64,000 nucleotides of DNA, from NCBI GenBank assembly GCA_964627805.1, contig CAZVLA010000052.1:7415-71414 (forward strand), read 5' to 3'. Below the pieces are notes generated by a model. That model had not been told where the DNA came from, did no database searches, and worked only from the letters and a program-made list of their open reading frames with translations. The translations under genes and the position numbers were made by a program. Shown piece by piece: positions 31,884 to 39,926 of the stretch (position 1 is its first letter; every line of letters starts with the position of its first letter). Source of the stretch: CAZAMI01 sp964627805 (GTDB taxonomy: Archaea; Thermoproteota; Thermoprotei_A; Sulfolobales; NBVN01).

Positions 31884-33462
31884 CTGAAAAACGTACATCC
31901 CTCACCTCTGACGTGTTCTCCTTAAGAACCTTCCTCGCCTCGTTCAAGCTTACGGCGTCTACATTCGCTAGCGTCTCTGCAATCTCCAGCATCTTCTTAA
32001 TCTCGTCAATCCTCTTGTCCACCCGCACCATAAGGCGCTCCTTCACCGAAAGCACTAGCTCAGTAGTGATGGCGGGAGCCCTCCTTATCCTAGCCTCAGT
32101 GATAGTCTCCCTCACTAGGTTCTCGATCTCGGCACCCGTCCAGAGCCACGTTGCTCTAGCTACTTCATCGTAATCAACCCTCACAGGCACTTCGGGTTTC
32201 CTAACCACTTCGAAGTGCACTCTCAGAATTTCTTTCCTAGCCTCATAATCCGGTAGACTCACGAATACTATCTTGTCAAACCTCCCCACCCTAATCGCCG
32301 CAAAATCCATCTGCTCCACGTAGTTAGTGGCGCCCACTACGAACGTCTTCCTGTTCTCGTCGCCTAGCCAGTCCAGAAGCATGTTCTGGAGCCTCCTGCT
32401 GACGCCCGAATCAGTTGATATTAATGAAGCCCTGGAGATAAAGAGCTGGTCTATCTCGTCAATGAACACTACAGCGGGAGCTAGGGACTCTAGGAGCTTC
32501 ACAACCCTACGTACTCTAGCCTCAGTCTCGCCGACAATCCCTCTAAGGAAGTCAGCGGCTGATAACTTAACCATCGGAAGCCCTAGCTCCTTAGCTAGTG
32601 CCTTACAGAACCAAGTTTTTCCTGTTCCGGGGTAGCCGTAAAGAAGCACGCCACGAGGTAATGACTCGCCGTACTTCCTCACTACGTCGGGATGCTTGAA
32701 GGCGTCAACAACTCTAGTCCTGAACCAGTCCTTGAGGTACTTGTAGCCGCCGACACTCTCGAAGCCCCTCCTCGGGTAGATTACTTCAAGCCCGTAGCGC
32801 TTCAGTAGAGAAGCTTTGAAGTCCCTGAATACCGCTAAGTCAAAGCCCTTAGTCTTCCTGATACTCAACAAACACGCTGACTCTACTTCGTGGAGGTTGA
32901 GTCCCGCCGTAGCGTCAACTACCGCGGGCGTCACCCTAACGTCAATATTCAGCAATTTCCTCACCGTTTCAGCTGTCTTCTCTAAGAACTCTAGGCGCTC
33001 CTCGTAAGTGCTTACGGGGGGCGTTATCTCTACACACATCTTCCTTATGTTCTCAGGGATGAATTCAAGACTGTGGATGAAGACTACGGCAGTTGATGGT
33101 ACGGGCTTCACTGCGTTACGCTCTGAAGCAGGGCAGTAGACGTTAGGGTCTTGGGCTACAGTAACGATGAACGGCATTAACTGCCTAGCCTCGGCAGGTG
33201 TTGTTACCCATGCTATGATTACTACGCTGGCTAACTTCCGCAGAGTCTCAAGAACATTCATTAACGAGCCACGAGATGTCTGATACACTGTTAAGTCCTC
33301 AATCTCGCTCGTCTGCAGATGGTAGAGATACTTCCTTAGCCTTTCTCTAGACTTAATGAAGTTAATGAACTGCTGAAGCCTCTTAGGGTCGTCAGTCTCA
33401 ATAAGGAAAACGTTAGAGAGGTTAGCGCTCCTGTAGAGTATGAAGTCATCGAGCCATGTCAT
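31876..33462 (-). CDS. Ycf46-like AAA+ ATPase
   Basis: 528 residues, ATG 4 nt after GGTGAT. The N-terminal half has the Ycf46 layout: FLIETDDPKRLQQFINFIKS, VFIHSLEFIPENIRKMC and AGLNLHEVESACLLSIRKT, ahead of the ATPase. Walker A GYPGTGKT (about 275), Walker B AVVFIDEIDQLF (about 330), second region of homology GVSRRLQNMLLDWL and VGRFDKIVFVSLP, then a C-terminal lid. Ycf46-type proteins are thought to be remodelling ATPases partnered with Ycf35. The role in the virus is unknown. Confidence 0.8.
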   Translation of the reverse strand: MTWLDDFILYRSANLSNVFLIETDDPKRLQQFINFIKSRERLRKYLYHLQTSEIEDLTVYQTSRGSLMNVLETLRKLASVVIIAWVTTPAEARQLMPFIVTVAQDPNVYCPASERNAVKPVPSTAVVFIHSLEFIPENIRKMCVEITPPVSTYEERLEFLEKTAETVRKLLNIDVRVTPAVVDATAGLNLHEVESACLLSIRKTKGFDLAVFRDFKASLLKRYGLEVIYPRRGFESVGGYKYLKDWFRTRVVDAFKHPDVVRKYGESLPRGVLLYGYPGTGKTWFCKALAKELGLPMVKLSAADFLRGIVGETEARVRRVVKLLESLAPAVVFIDEIDQLFISRASLISTDSGVSRRLQNMLLDWLGDENRKTFVVGATNYVEQMDFAAIRVGRFDKIVFVSLPDYEARKEILRVHFEVVRKPEVPVRVDYDEVARATWLWTGAEIENLVRETITEARIRRAPAITTELVLSVKERLMVRVDKRIDEIKKMLEIAETLANVDAVSLNEARKVLKENTSEVRDVRFSGL

Positions 33463-33472
33463 GATAATCACC

Positions 33473-33931
33473 TCACCAAGGCTCAGTAACTACCTTAACC
33501 TCCTTAACTAACTCGAAGCTAACGAATTCATGTACCTTAGCAGTTCCGTCAGCATAAGTCGTTACTACTCTCTTGTCAGGAGCCTCAGCAACTACCTTCA
33601 GAGCCTCCCTGAAGTTCTTGACTTCAGCAATCACCCTCATCCTTGCGAAGAGCACTTTGAACCCCTGCTTCTCACCTAACTCCACTAGCCTCGCTATGAA
33701 GGGCAGTGGAAGTACGGGCACTACGTAAGAAGCCCCGAACTTCGTGGCTATGTCAGCGACGAACTCAGCGTTCGGTATGATGCCTGACAACATAACTACT
33801 CTCACCTTCCCTAACTTCCTTCTGAGTTCCTTAACTTGAGCTGGTAGAGGGCGGTGCCTTGACACCCAAAGCACAGTAACTGCCTTCCAAGGGTCGTCAT
33901 CGTAGACTATCTCGATGTTTAATGACCCCAT
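33473..33931 (-). CDS. Unknown Rossmann-like protein with SRH motif
   Basis: 152 residues, ATG after GGTGAGGCTT. VTVLWVSRHRPLPAQVKELRR, VVMLSGIIPNAEFV, ASYVVPVLPLPFIARLVELG and KVLFARMRV form an alternating alpha/beta fold. The SRH(x)PLxxQ stretch resembles small proteins I have seen in phage and plasmid genomes, but no function is attached to it. Coupled to the Ycf46-like gene, 10 nt apart. Confidence 0.6.
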   Translation of the reverse strand: MGSLNIEIVYDDDPWKAVTVLWVSRHRPLPAQVKELRRKLGKVRVVMLSGIIPNAEFVADIATKFGASYVVPVLPLPFIARLVELGEKQGFKVLFARMRVIAEVKNFREALKVVAEAPDKRVVTTYADGTAKVHEFVSFELVKEVKVVTEPW

Positions 33932-33936
33932 AAGCC

Positions 33937-34041
33937 TCACCATACCCCAAGATGCACTCCTGACTTCCTGTACAGCCTCACTACCTTCCCCGCCCCACCC
34001 TTCGGGGCGGAGGTGATGTTTATTCTTGACGGGGTATTCAT
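33937..34041 (-). CDS. Micro-gene (34 aa) containing a G/C hairpin
   Basis: ATG after GGGGTTGAAATT, overlapping the tiny frame upstream (ATGA). Basic peptide NTPSRINITSAPKGGAGKVV. Its stop overlaps the ribosome site of the next gene. The codons SAPKGGAG span the hairpin CCGCCCC/GGGGCGG (33990-34010). May be a leader peptide. Confidence 0.4.
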   Translation of the reverse strand: MNTPSRINITSAPKGGAGKVVRLYRKSGVHLGVW

Positions 34042-34091
34042 AATTTCAACCCCACAAAAGGGAAGGTAGAGGTAAGGGAAGAAACAAACAC
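34038..34091 (-). CDS. Very short frame (17 aa) with perfect ribosome site
   Basis: GTG lies 4 nt after GGTGAT, right after the stop of 34097-34360, and the frame MFVSSLTSTFPFVGLKL ends in an ATGA overlap with the next micro-gene. The chain of coupled starts supports translation, though the peptide may be only a leader. Confidence 0.35.
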   Translation of the reverse strand: MFVSSLTSTFPFVGLKL

Positions 34092-34096
34092 GGGAA

Positions 34097-34360
34097 TCAC
34101 CTAAGTAGAAAAACGCCTTCCCTCACGATTTTTCTCCTGTAGATTCTAGGCTCTCTAAGAACCCTAACCCCTTTAGGCTCGCCTGAAATCACTGCGAAGG
34201 TACTGGACGTCCCTACGTACCCCAAGAACTTCACAGTTACTAGCTTACCGCTACTAAAGTCCACTTTGAAAACTTGACCGCGGAATACTATGATGGCAGG
34301 TTCGTTAGGGAGTCCTAACTTCTGCATCCATTCCTTAAAGCCTGGGGAAAACTCAGTCAT
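34097..34360 (-). CDS. Small beta-rich protein (87 aa)
   Basis: ATG after GGGTGATTAGTA. Strands dominate (AIIVFRGQVFKVDFSSGKLV, TVKFLGYVGTSSTFAVI) with a basic end. Could be an SH3/OB-like small barrel; no family recognised. Operon member. Confidence 0.55.
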   Translation of the reverse strand: MTEFSPGFKEWMQKLGLPNEPAIIVFRGQVFKVDFSSGKLVTVKFLGYVGTSSTFAVISGEPKGVRVLREPRIYRRKIVREGVFLLR

Positions 34361-34362
34361 TA

Positions 34363-34680
34363 CTAATCACCCAATGCTCTCTTAATTTCATTAACCAAGC
34401 ACTCCTTGAAGTTCTCAACCTCAACACAGGCTAAATACTTCTCCATACTGAAGTTCCTAATCACTTTTGGGATGTCCTGCCACTTAATACTCGTGATGGA
34501 CTCCACGATTCCCTTAGGTATTACTTCATAATCAATACCTACTACGTAATCAAACGGCGCTAACTTTATCGTTTCACCATAACTAATGACCCCTCTCCTC
34601 CTAAGCTCCTCACATAACTTCCTAAGTAACTCGTCGAACTCAATCATTAACCTCCACTTGTCTTCAGGCGTTAGTCTCAT
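34363..34680 (-). CDS. Unknown protein (105 aa)
   Basis: ATG after GAGGTGAGGAGA. Helical N-terminus with many Arg/Glu (IEFDELLRKLCEELRRRG), then mixed alpha/beta and a helical end. Operon member with 2-5 nt spacing. No family recognised. Confidence 0.55.
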   Translation of the reverse strand: MRLTPEDKWRLMIEFDELLRKLCEELRRRGVISYGETIKLAPFDYVVGIDYEVIPKGIVESITSIKWQDIPKVIRNFSMEKYLACVEVENFKECLVNEIKRALGD

Positions 34681-34685
34681 TCTCC

Positions 34686-34979
34686 TCACCTCCCCTTATA
34701 TATCGGCACGGCACCGAGTTTTTGGTCCTCCCTGAACTGGCGGACTAATTCATTGGTTAAGTCCCTGACAAACGTTGAATTTAACGGAATGGCATAGGAG
34801 TTAAGCGCCTCTATAATCTTCATTAGGCACTCCCACGATTGTTTGTCGGGCGCTGGGATGACCTTGGCGTACTTCGGGTTTCTGGCAGGGACACTAGCAG
34901 GGAGAGTAGCTCGGTAGACGGCTTCAAGAATCTTTGACGCCAGCTCTTGGACGTCCTTCAGGACAGTGACGTAGACCAT
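34686..34979 (-). CDS. Unknown protein (97 aa)
   Basis: ATG after CAGGTGAGGGGT. Helical; includes ASVPARNPKYAKVIPAPD and a C-terminal NELVRQFREDQKLG. Operon member. Unknown. Confidence 0.55.
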   Translation of the reverse strand: MVYVTVLKDVQELASKILEAVYRATLPASVPARNPKYAKVIPAPDKQSWECLMKIIEALNSYAIPLNSTFVRDLTNELVRQFREDQKLGAVPIYKGR

Positions 34980-34984
34980 ACCCC

Positions 34985-35494
34985 TCACCTGTCAACCTCT
35001 ATAATTTTGTTCTTGGAAATTAATGTCTCCTCAACTGCCGTTAGTGTCTCCAACAGTTTAGTAACGTATCCACGGATGTAGTCCTTGTCGCAACACTCAT
35101 CAGTAACTGCCACCACCTTAACTTTACTGAACCACAAGGATTTATTAAGGGAGAGCGGTTCTTCAGGGATAACGTATATCCTAAAGTGCCACATCATACC
35201 CCCAACGTAGTCGAGGACGTAAGCTACTACATCCCCATCCGTTACAGCGTATAGTGTTAGGGTTACCCAGCGTGGCTCAGCACCACAGTAATGCTTCCAG
35301 TAGGAGTTAGTAACGATTTTGACGTCCCCAGCCTCAAACGCACCCCAGACCTTAGAAATAACGTCACGATAAGTTAATAGGGACGCTATGCCCCCTAGTT
35401 GCTGACAGAGCTCCCTGTCATCGGAATTCCGTTGGTAAGTTCTGCTCCACCAAGAATTATATTCGATTTGTAGAAGCCTAACTAGCTTGTACAT
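34985..35494 (-). CDS. Unknown protein (169 aa)
   Basis: ATG follows GAGGTGAGTAGT. Helical N-terminus (LVRLLQIEYNSWWSRTYQRN), beta-rich centre (WVTLTLYAVTDGDVVAYVLD) and Cys-containing loop (VTDECCDKDY). No motif recognised. Confidence 0.55.
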   Translation of the reverse strand: MYKLVRLLQIEYNSWWSRTYQRNSDDRELCQQLGGIASLLTYRDVISKVWGAFEAGDVKIVTNSYWKHYCGAEPRWVTLTLYAVTDGDVVAYVLDYVGGMMWHFRIYVIPEEPLSLNKSLWFSKVKVVAVTDECCDKDYIRGYVTKLLETLTAVEETLISKNKIIEVDR

Positions 35495-35504
35495 ACTACT
35501 CACC

Positions 35505-35751
35505 TCAGTAAATAACCTCTACTACTGCGTTTTCAGGATTACTGAGCGGCGCATAGATGGCGTACATGTGCCTGTTAGTCCTTATCAGAATCCCTATGAA
35601 GTCTAAAATCCCTCCTTACCACTAACTTCTCTAGCTTCTTACTCAACACTGATTCCCACAAATCTCCCGTCATCGGCGCGCCTACTGGCGACGCCTGAAG
35701 GAGCTTGATTATTGCTGGGAGATTCTCGATTACCTTCTTCACGCTGACCAT
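35505..35751 (-). pseudogene. Small gene with probable +1 frameshift
   Basis: Frame 1 (35575-35751) starts with ATG 4 nt after GGTGAT and encodes 58 residues ending oddly in RRDFRLHRDSDKD. The overlapping +1 frame continues LDFIGILIRTNRHMYAIYAP to a stop at 35505, next to the following gene's ribosome site. Joining the two near the AGGAGGGATTTT run (about 35605-35620) gives a more protein-like C-terminus and normal spacing. Either an indel, a sequencing error or programmed frameshifting. Confidence 0.45.
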
Positions 35752-35761
35752 TACCATCACC

Positions 35762-36058
35762 TCAGAGCCACTTCGTAAGTTCCTTAACCCTGCCCCAAAA
35801 GAGAGGGGCAGGGTACTGCTTAATCCTAAAGCTCTTCTGCTCTGGGAACTCTATGGCGCAGACCACTTTACGCCCGTCGTCATATACTAGATAGACCCTC
35901 CTGCTGAAGTTTCTCGGGCGCCTGTAAGCCTCAGGGAATAGCCTGTAGAACTTGCTTTCGGGTAAGTACACTACCTGCTTACCCCCCTCCCACTTGACGG
36001 AGGGGGTCTTGCAACCATTTGGTTTTACCTCAACCATTTGAGTTTCAATCCTATTCAT
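35762..36058 (-). CDS. Unknown basic protein (98 aa) carrying two G/C hairpins
   Basis: First gene of the 36.0-33.5 kb operon. Beta-rich and basic (RRVYLVYDDGRKVVCAIEFP). The coding DNA contains perfect stems CCCTGCCCC/GGGGCAGGG (35788-35813) and CCCCCTCC/GGAGGGGG (35983-36006). No family recognised. Confidence 0.55.
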   Translation of the reverse strand: MNRIETQMVEVKPNGCKTPSVKWEGGKQVVYLPESKFYRLFPEAYRRPRNFSRRVYLVYDDGRKVVCAIEFPEQKSFRIKQYPAPLFWGRVKELTKWL

Positions 36059-36059
36059 G

Positions 36060-36097
36060 TTCCCACATGTGTGTGTGTGTTTCAGAGTTTAAAAATG
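36060..36097 (-). promoter_or_regulatory. Replication-class promoter region
   Basis: On the minus strand: ATTTTTAAACTCTG (TATA-like), then AAACACACACACACATG and ATG at 36058. The TATA box followed by a CA repeat recurs upstream of other minus operons. Confidence 0.5.
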
Positions 36098-36132
36098 TTA
36101 CATTACATTAAAATTTACACAGGTATTAACGC

Positions 36133-36894
36133 CTAAGTAATACTGCCTCCCTCCCTCAGAGCTTTCACCTTCTGGTAGAAATACATCACAGGCTCGTTAG
36201 CCCTAGTCCTCACTAACTCCACTAAATCCACTCTACCGTAGTCAGCCGCGGTAATAACTATGAAGTCATGCAACATCTCAAGACCGTATGAGTACTCCGT
36301 AACCGTATCCATAACTGCCGGCAGTAGGCTCTTATCCTTCACAGGCGTTACGCCCTCCTTAAGCAGTTTCTTAAGAGATTCGAACCACGTAACGTTACTG
36401 TATCCCTGGGAGCCCAAACCCAACAGCAGGGACTGCCTAACGTCATTACTCACGAGCCTGTAGTTAGGCTTAACGAGTGATTTCTTCCTGAGCTCCGAAA
36501 TCACCCATATCTTCGGAGGGGGTTCACACTTCACCTCAAGACACCCTAAGAAGGCGTAGTATTTGTTTTCAGTGTCCTCAATAACTACAGGGTTTCGTGA
36601 GGAGGAGATTAACTTTCTGAGGTCCCTACCCTTAAAGCCTATTTCGTAGGGTCTGTCAAGAAGGACTAACAACTTACCCGTGAGTGAGCCTGACCTCACG
36701 TACCTGAAAGCACTCTCTACGTCTTCAGGGATTACCACGTGGTACTTAAGCTCTTTAGCCACTTCCTTCACGGAGAACGTCTTACCCACGCCTACGGGAC
36801 CGTAGATTAACAGGCATTTCTTAGTTGATGACGGGTCGTAGGTACTTAGCCACTCTTTAATGATGTTTTGGGACCTAGTAACGTACCTACCCAT
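36133..36894 (-). CDS. Clamp-loader large-subunit-like AAA+ ATPase
   Basis: 253 residues. QNIIKEWLSTYDPSSTKKCL then LIYGPVGVGKTFSV has the layout of RFC large subunits (linker, then Walker A). The Walker B region is divergent (KLLVLLDRPYE), the arginine finger is not obvious, and the C-terminal helical domain is short. It is much smaller than cellular RfcL (about 400 aa or more). It probably partners the RfcS at 39926. Confidence 0.6.
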   Translation of the reverse strand: MGRYVTRSQNIIKEWLSTYDPSSTKKCLLIYGPVGVGKTFSVKEVAKELKYHVVIPEDVESAFRYVRSGSLTGKLLVLLDRPYEIGFKGRDLRKLISSSRNPVVIEDTENKYYAFLGCLEVKCEPPPKIWVISELRKKSLVKPNYRLVSNDVRQSLLLGLGSQGYSNVTWFESLKKLLKEGVTPVKDKSLLPAVMDTVTEYSYGLEMLHDFIVITAADYGRVDLVELVRTRANEPVMYFYQKVKALREGGSIT

Positions 36895-36904
36895 GACCCC
36901 CACC

Positions 36905-37702
36905 CTAAAGAACTGTAGTGCCTACCATGTTTATGAACCCCACTAAATCACGCCTTACCATGAACGCCCTGTCATCTGTTAAGTGGGAACACGTTATTAA
37001 TGAGTACCTCTCCCTAACCTCCCTCACGTACTTTTCTGTTATCTCCCTCATCCTTCTGCTCAGGTACTCAGGTATTAACTCACGCTTAATCACTTTATCG
37101 GGTTCGGGCTGATTAACGCCTAACAACTCGCCGATGACTTTAGATGCTAAATACACGTATTTAGGTACGTACACGTAATGACCTGAACACTTAAAGACGT
37201 AAACCTCAGGAGATATCGTCTCAAGTACTTCCTTCATGAAATCTCCGAAGCAGGAAGCCTCGGCTATCTCTAATGACTCCCTAACATTGAATGACTCAAC
37301 AACAACGTCAAACCCCTCCTCTTCACTCACCTCAACAATAACGTCGTAAAGCCTCTCCCTCACTAACGGGCACCCGAAGATGTGAACCCTCTCAAGACCG
37401 TCTAAGTAACTGCTGAGGTATGACCTCATGCAGGGTAATGAAAAGAAATCACCGTATGACTCTACGACATTCATGATTCTGAAGCCCTCGCTGGAGTACG
37501 TGAACCTTACGTGGGTTTTCAGCAAGTACCTGTTCAGGGATGCTGTGAAGGACTTTCTCCTGATTCTCAGGAAGTCCCTGCCCTTAAGTACGTCATTAAC
37601 TTTAAGGAATAAATGAACTCTCCTTAAGTCTGGAGCCACCCTCATTAACCACTGCTTCACGTAATTATCTATGACTCGCCTGAAATCCCCATACTCCCTC
37701 AC
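36905..37702 (-). CDS. Unknown protein (265 aa)
   Basis: GTG start after GGGTGGTAAT. Alpha/beta with several Cys and Tyr; no motif recognised. It lies between the Cas4-like and RfcL-like genes, overlapping the latter's regulatory spacing, so a role in replication or repair is possible. Its upstream region is the repeat element at 37.7 kb. Confidence 0.6.
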   Translation of the reverse strand: MREYGDFRRVIDNYVKQWLMRVAPDLRRVHLFLKVNDVLKGRDFLRIRRKSFTASLNRYLLKTHVRFTYSSEGFRIMNVVESYGDFFSLPCMRSYLSSYLDGLERVHIFGCPLVRERLYDVIVEVSEEEGFDVVVESFNVRESLEIAEASCFGDFMKEVLETISPEVYVFKCSGHYVYVPKYVYLASKVIGELLGVNQPEPDKVIKRELIPEYLSRRMREITEKYVREVRERYSLITCSHLTDDRAFMVRRDLVGFINMVGTTVL

Positions 37703-37830
37703 ATTACCACCCGTGTATATACATATTATATATAATATACACACACTCACACACTGCACACGAACCAAACGAAGCATTCGAACTGGCGTATATACATATT
37801 ATATTATATATACACACACACTCACACACA
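37703..37830 (-). repeat. Copy B of the TATATACATATTATA element (double)
   Basis: Two tandem units, each GTATATACATATTATAT followed by a TATA-rich stretch and ACACACACTCACACAC, joined by TGCACACGAACCAAACGAAG and CATTCGAACTGGC. The joining block equals that of copy A at 15.6 kb, and TGGCGTATATACATATTATA recurs at 59.9 kb. It occupies the entire upstream region of the 36905-37702 gene. Confidence 0.8.
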
Positions 37831-38541
37831 CTAAACCACCTCATAGACGGGATGTAAGGTGTTAGGGAGTTCATCGAGCCTACACACCATCTGAAACTCA
37901 CACTCCCTACAATGACTACCTACCCTCGGCAGGAACTCCCTATCCCTGAGTATCTCCTTCACTATAGCCTCAACATCTAAAGTCCTAGTAACCTCTGCGT
38001 AGTCGCCGAACTCAAGGAAAATCACGTAGGCTGTACTAGCTCCCGTTAAGTACAGGTAGACATTCATTTGGATAACGATGTCTTCAGTGAGCCTAGCCTT
38101 GCTCCTCCCTGTCTTCCAGTCAACAACAATAACGTCTTCTCCCTTCCTGAAGATAGCATCAACTACTCCGTGGACGTTACCCTTAATGAACTCCTTCTCC
38201 ACAGCAACGGGTTTCGGGCTTATGTGCCACTTAAGCCTTTCCCTCTCGAACTTAATGAAGTTAAGCAACTGGCGTTCGGCTCGTTTCCTTAAGTGCCTCA
38301 GAGATTCAGGGAAGACGTCCTTGTAGGCTTTAGTTACGTACATCTTAACCTCAGTGGGGGTTATGCTGTCAGGTATTATCCTGTAGTAATGAGCTATGAC
38401 CTCATGTATAGCCCTCCCGAACCCTAGGGGCTCCCTCAGCCTTGGTGGCGGGGGTAGTGATTTGTAACCGTTAATGTAGAAGTAGAACTTCCTTGGGCAC
38501 CTCCTGTAGATGTTTATTGAGGAAGGGCTCAAGAGCCTCAC
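37831..38541 (-). CDS. Cas4/RecB-like PD-(D/E)XK nuclease
   Basis: 236 residues. SPSSINIYRRCPRKFYFY (first Cys), GRAIHEVIAHYY (His motif), VHGVVDAIF (Asp), VIVVDWKTG (D-x-K), QMNVYLYL and the C-terminal Cys cluster CRECEFQMVC give all Cas4-family elements, including a 4Fe-4S site. Cas4-like nucleases resect DNA ends. There is no CRISPR array or cas1/cas2 here, so a recombination or end-processing role in viral replication is likely. Confidence 0.85.
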   Translation of the reverse strand: MRLLSPSSINIYRRCPRKFYFYINGYKSLPPPPRLREPLGFGRAIHEVIAHYYRIIPDSITPTEVKMYVTKAYKDVFPESLRHLRKRAERQLLNFIKFERERLKWHISPKPVAVEKEFIKGNVHGVVDAIFRKGEDVIVVDWKTGRSKARLTEDIVIQMNVYLYLTGASTAYVIFLEFGDYAEVTRTLDVEAIVKEILRDREFLPRVGSHCRECEFQMVCRLDELPNTLHPVYEVV

Positions 38542-38864
38542 TCACTATCACCTAACTGATTTATTAACTCTTTAAATATTAATCTCCTCAACTCCTTCCT
38601 GTCAAGAACCTTCACACGGAGTTTCTTAGCTAATTTCTTGTGCCACTTGTCGGGAGGGCTAACCTTCACAGACGTGAGTGATACTGTCGGTATAAGGACC
38701 TTCTCATCCCATAGAATCATGTATCCCGTAATCAGCCCTCCCTTATACTCAATCGTTAGGAACTCCGTGTTGTATCCCTTCATGAACGTAACGCCGATAA
38801 TGCCTGAGTCATTAAGGAGTTTCCTGAGGTTCAGAACGTCTTTAACTATCTTATCCCCCTCCAT
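38538..38864 (-). CDS. Unknown protein (108 aa)
   Basis: Overlaps the Cas4-like gene by 4 nt. Beta-rich centre (FLTIEYKGGLITGYMILWD) flanked by basic helices (KWHKKLAKKLRVKVLDRKE). Probably co-expressed repair accessory. No family recognised. Confidence 0.55.
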   Translation of the reverse strand: MEGDKIVKDVLNLRKLLNDSGIIGVTFMKGYNTEFLTIEYKGGLITGYMILWDEKVLIPTVSLTSVKVSPPDKWHKKLAKKLRVKVLDRKELRRLIFKELINQLGDSE

Positions 38865-38867
38865 GCC

Positions 38868-39065
38868 TCAACCCCTCGATACCTGGTAGTAATGCTTTAC
38901 TCTCCACGGGTAGAACGGGTACTGTCGAGTAGCTCCCTTAAAGCTTACTTCTAGCTCGTAACCGCAGTTAGGGCATACATATATGTAGACTACTTCGCCC
39001 GACCATAACCTGTACTCTACCCTCCTCACAACCATCTTACCTTTATTGCATTTGGGGCACATCAT
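38868..39065 (-). CDS. Zinc-ribbon protein (65 aa)
   Basis: CPKCNKGK ... CPNCGYEL frames a classic zinc ribbon, followed by an aromatic basic tail (QYPFYPWRVKHYYQ). DNA, RNA or protein-binding adaptor. Overlaps the next gene by 4 nt. Confidence 0.7.
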   Translation of the reverse strand: MMCPKCNKGKMVVRRVEYRLWSGEVVYIYVCPNCGYELEVSFKGATRQYPFYPWRVKHYYQVSRG

Positions 39066-39217
39066 GACTCCCCACCCACTATGGCGTAGAGTATTTTAAT
39101 CAGCAAGAGCACTACTGCTTCAAGCATCTCGATTTCACACTCTAGCTGGTGAAGCCTGGACTTAATATCACTTATTTCCTTAGCCAACATGTACAGGTCA
39201 TGATATGTGGGGGGCAT
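39062..39217 (-). CDS. Short coiled-coil protein (51 aa)
   Basis: The start is the ATG after GAGGTGGTCCCT. EISDIKSRLHQLECEIEMLEA is a heptad coiled coil followed by a hydrophobic segment (VVLLLIKILYAIVGG) that may be a TM helix. Confidence 0.55.
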   Translation of the reverse strand: MPPTYHDLYMLAKEISDIKSRLHQLECEIEMLEAVVLLLIKILYAIVGGES

Positions 39218-39227
39218 AGGGACCACC

Positions 39228-39350
39228 TCACAAAACTCCTGAGTCGTCTTCCAGGACATCATCGTCGTCAAGCGTACACTCAATGAGGCAGGTAAGGAAA
39301 TCTTCAGCCTCAACGCATAAATCCCAACATTCGTCCTCGTAAGTCATCAT
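39228..39350 (-). CDS. Acidic Cys-rich short protein (40 aa)
   Basis: ATG after GTGGTGGTC, overlapping the upstream stop. ECWDLCVEAEDFLTCLIECT followed by a run of Asp/Glu. Very acidic (over 30%); could mimic DNA, as small viral anti-defence proteins do, but this is only suggestive. Confidence 0.45.
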   Translation of the reverse strand: MMTYEDECWDLCVEAEDFLTCLIECTLDDDDVLEDDSGVL

Positions 39351-39649
39351 GACCACCACATCACGAAGTTCTTTAGCACCTTAACACCTAACTCCCTAGA
39401 TAACCTGCTCATTTTCTTAGACCATCTCTTCCTTAACTTCTTCAACTCCTTATCACTCATTAACCTCCTGTGAGACTCTATGTACGATATGATGTAATGC
39501 CCTTCACCCATCTTCACCAAGGCATTAACTATTACTTGTACGCCTAGAACATCCTCAAATATTCGGTACGTAATCACTTTAACTTCGTCGGACGTCTTGA
39601 GGGCTTTCCTGAATGACATCCAGTCATAAGTCCTGAAGCTAATCTTCAT
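39347..39649 (-). CDS. Unknown protein (100 aa)
   Basis: Alpha/beta with a basic helix (KELKKLRKRWSKKMSRLSRE). Overlaps neighbours on both sides. No motif recognised. Confidence 0.55.
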   Translation of the reverse strand: MKISFRTYDWMSFRKALKTSDEVKVITYRIFEDVLGVQVIVNALVKMGEGHYIISYIESHRRLMSDKELKKLRKRWSKKMSRLSRELGVKVLKNFVMWWS

Positions 39650-39926
39650 ACGTTCTCACCTCCTTAATGACTACGGATGACTTAATAAGGTGTTCTATGG
39701 CATCAAGCAATGGGGTCGGAACGTCCCTAACCTCTATATCGAGGAACTCCCCCGCATCGTACATGTTGATGTAATGACCTAACTTCCTTAACCTCAACAC
39801 AAGGACATCACTCTCCATTAAGTAGATTATCTGGTACTCCCTAGTCTCTAGGACTAAGTAATTACTGCCGACCTCGAATTCGTAAATACCCATCGTACTA
39901 TTGTACATCAAATATGTAACTACCAT
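39639..39926 (-). CDS. Unknown protein (95 aa)
   Basis: ATG at 39926 after GAGGTGAGGAAGTG. Beta-rich N-terminal part (IYEFEVGSNYLVLETREYQI), helical end. Overlaps the RfcS stop by one base. Unknown. Confidence 0.55.
   Translation of the reverse strand: MVVTYLMYNSTMGIYEFEVGSNYLVLETREYQIIYLMESDVLVLRLRKLGHYINMYDAGEFLDIEVRDVPTPLLDAIEHLIKSSVVIKEVRTYED

Noticed and set aside
33473..33931. CARF-type CRISPR ring-nuclease sensor
   Set aside because: Rossmann-like alternation is present, but the ligand-binding motifs and a nuclease domain are not, and no CRISPR genes are nearby.
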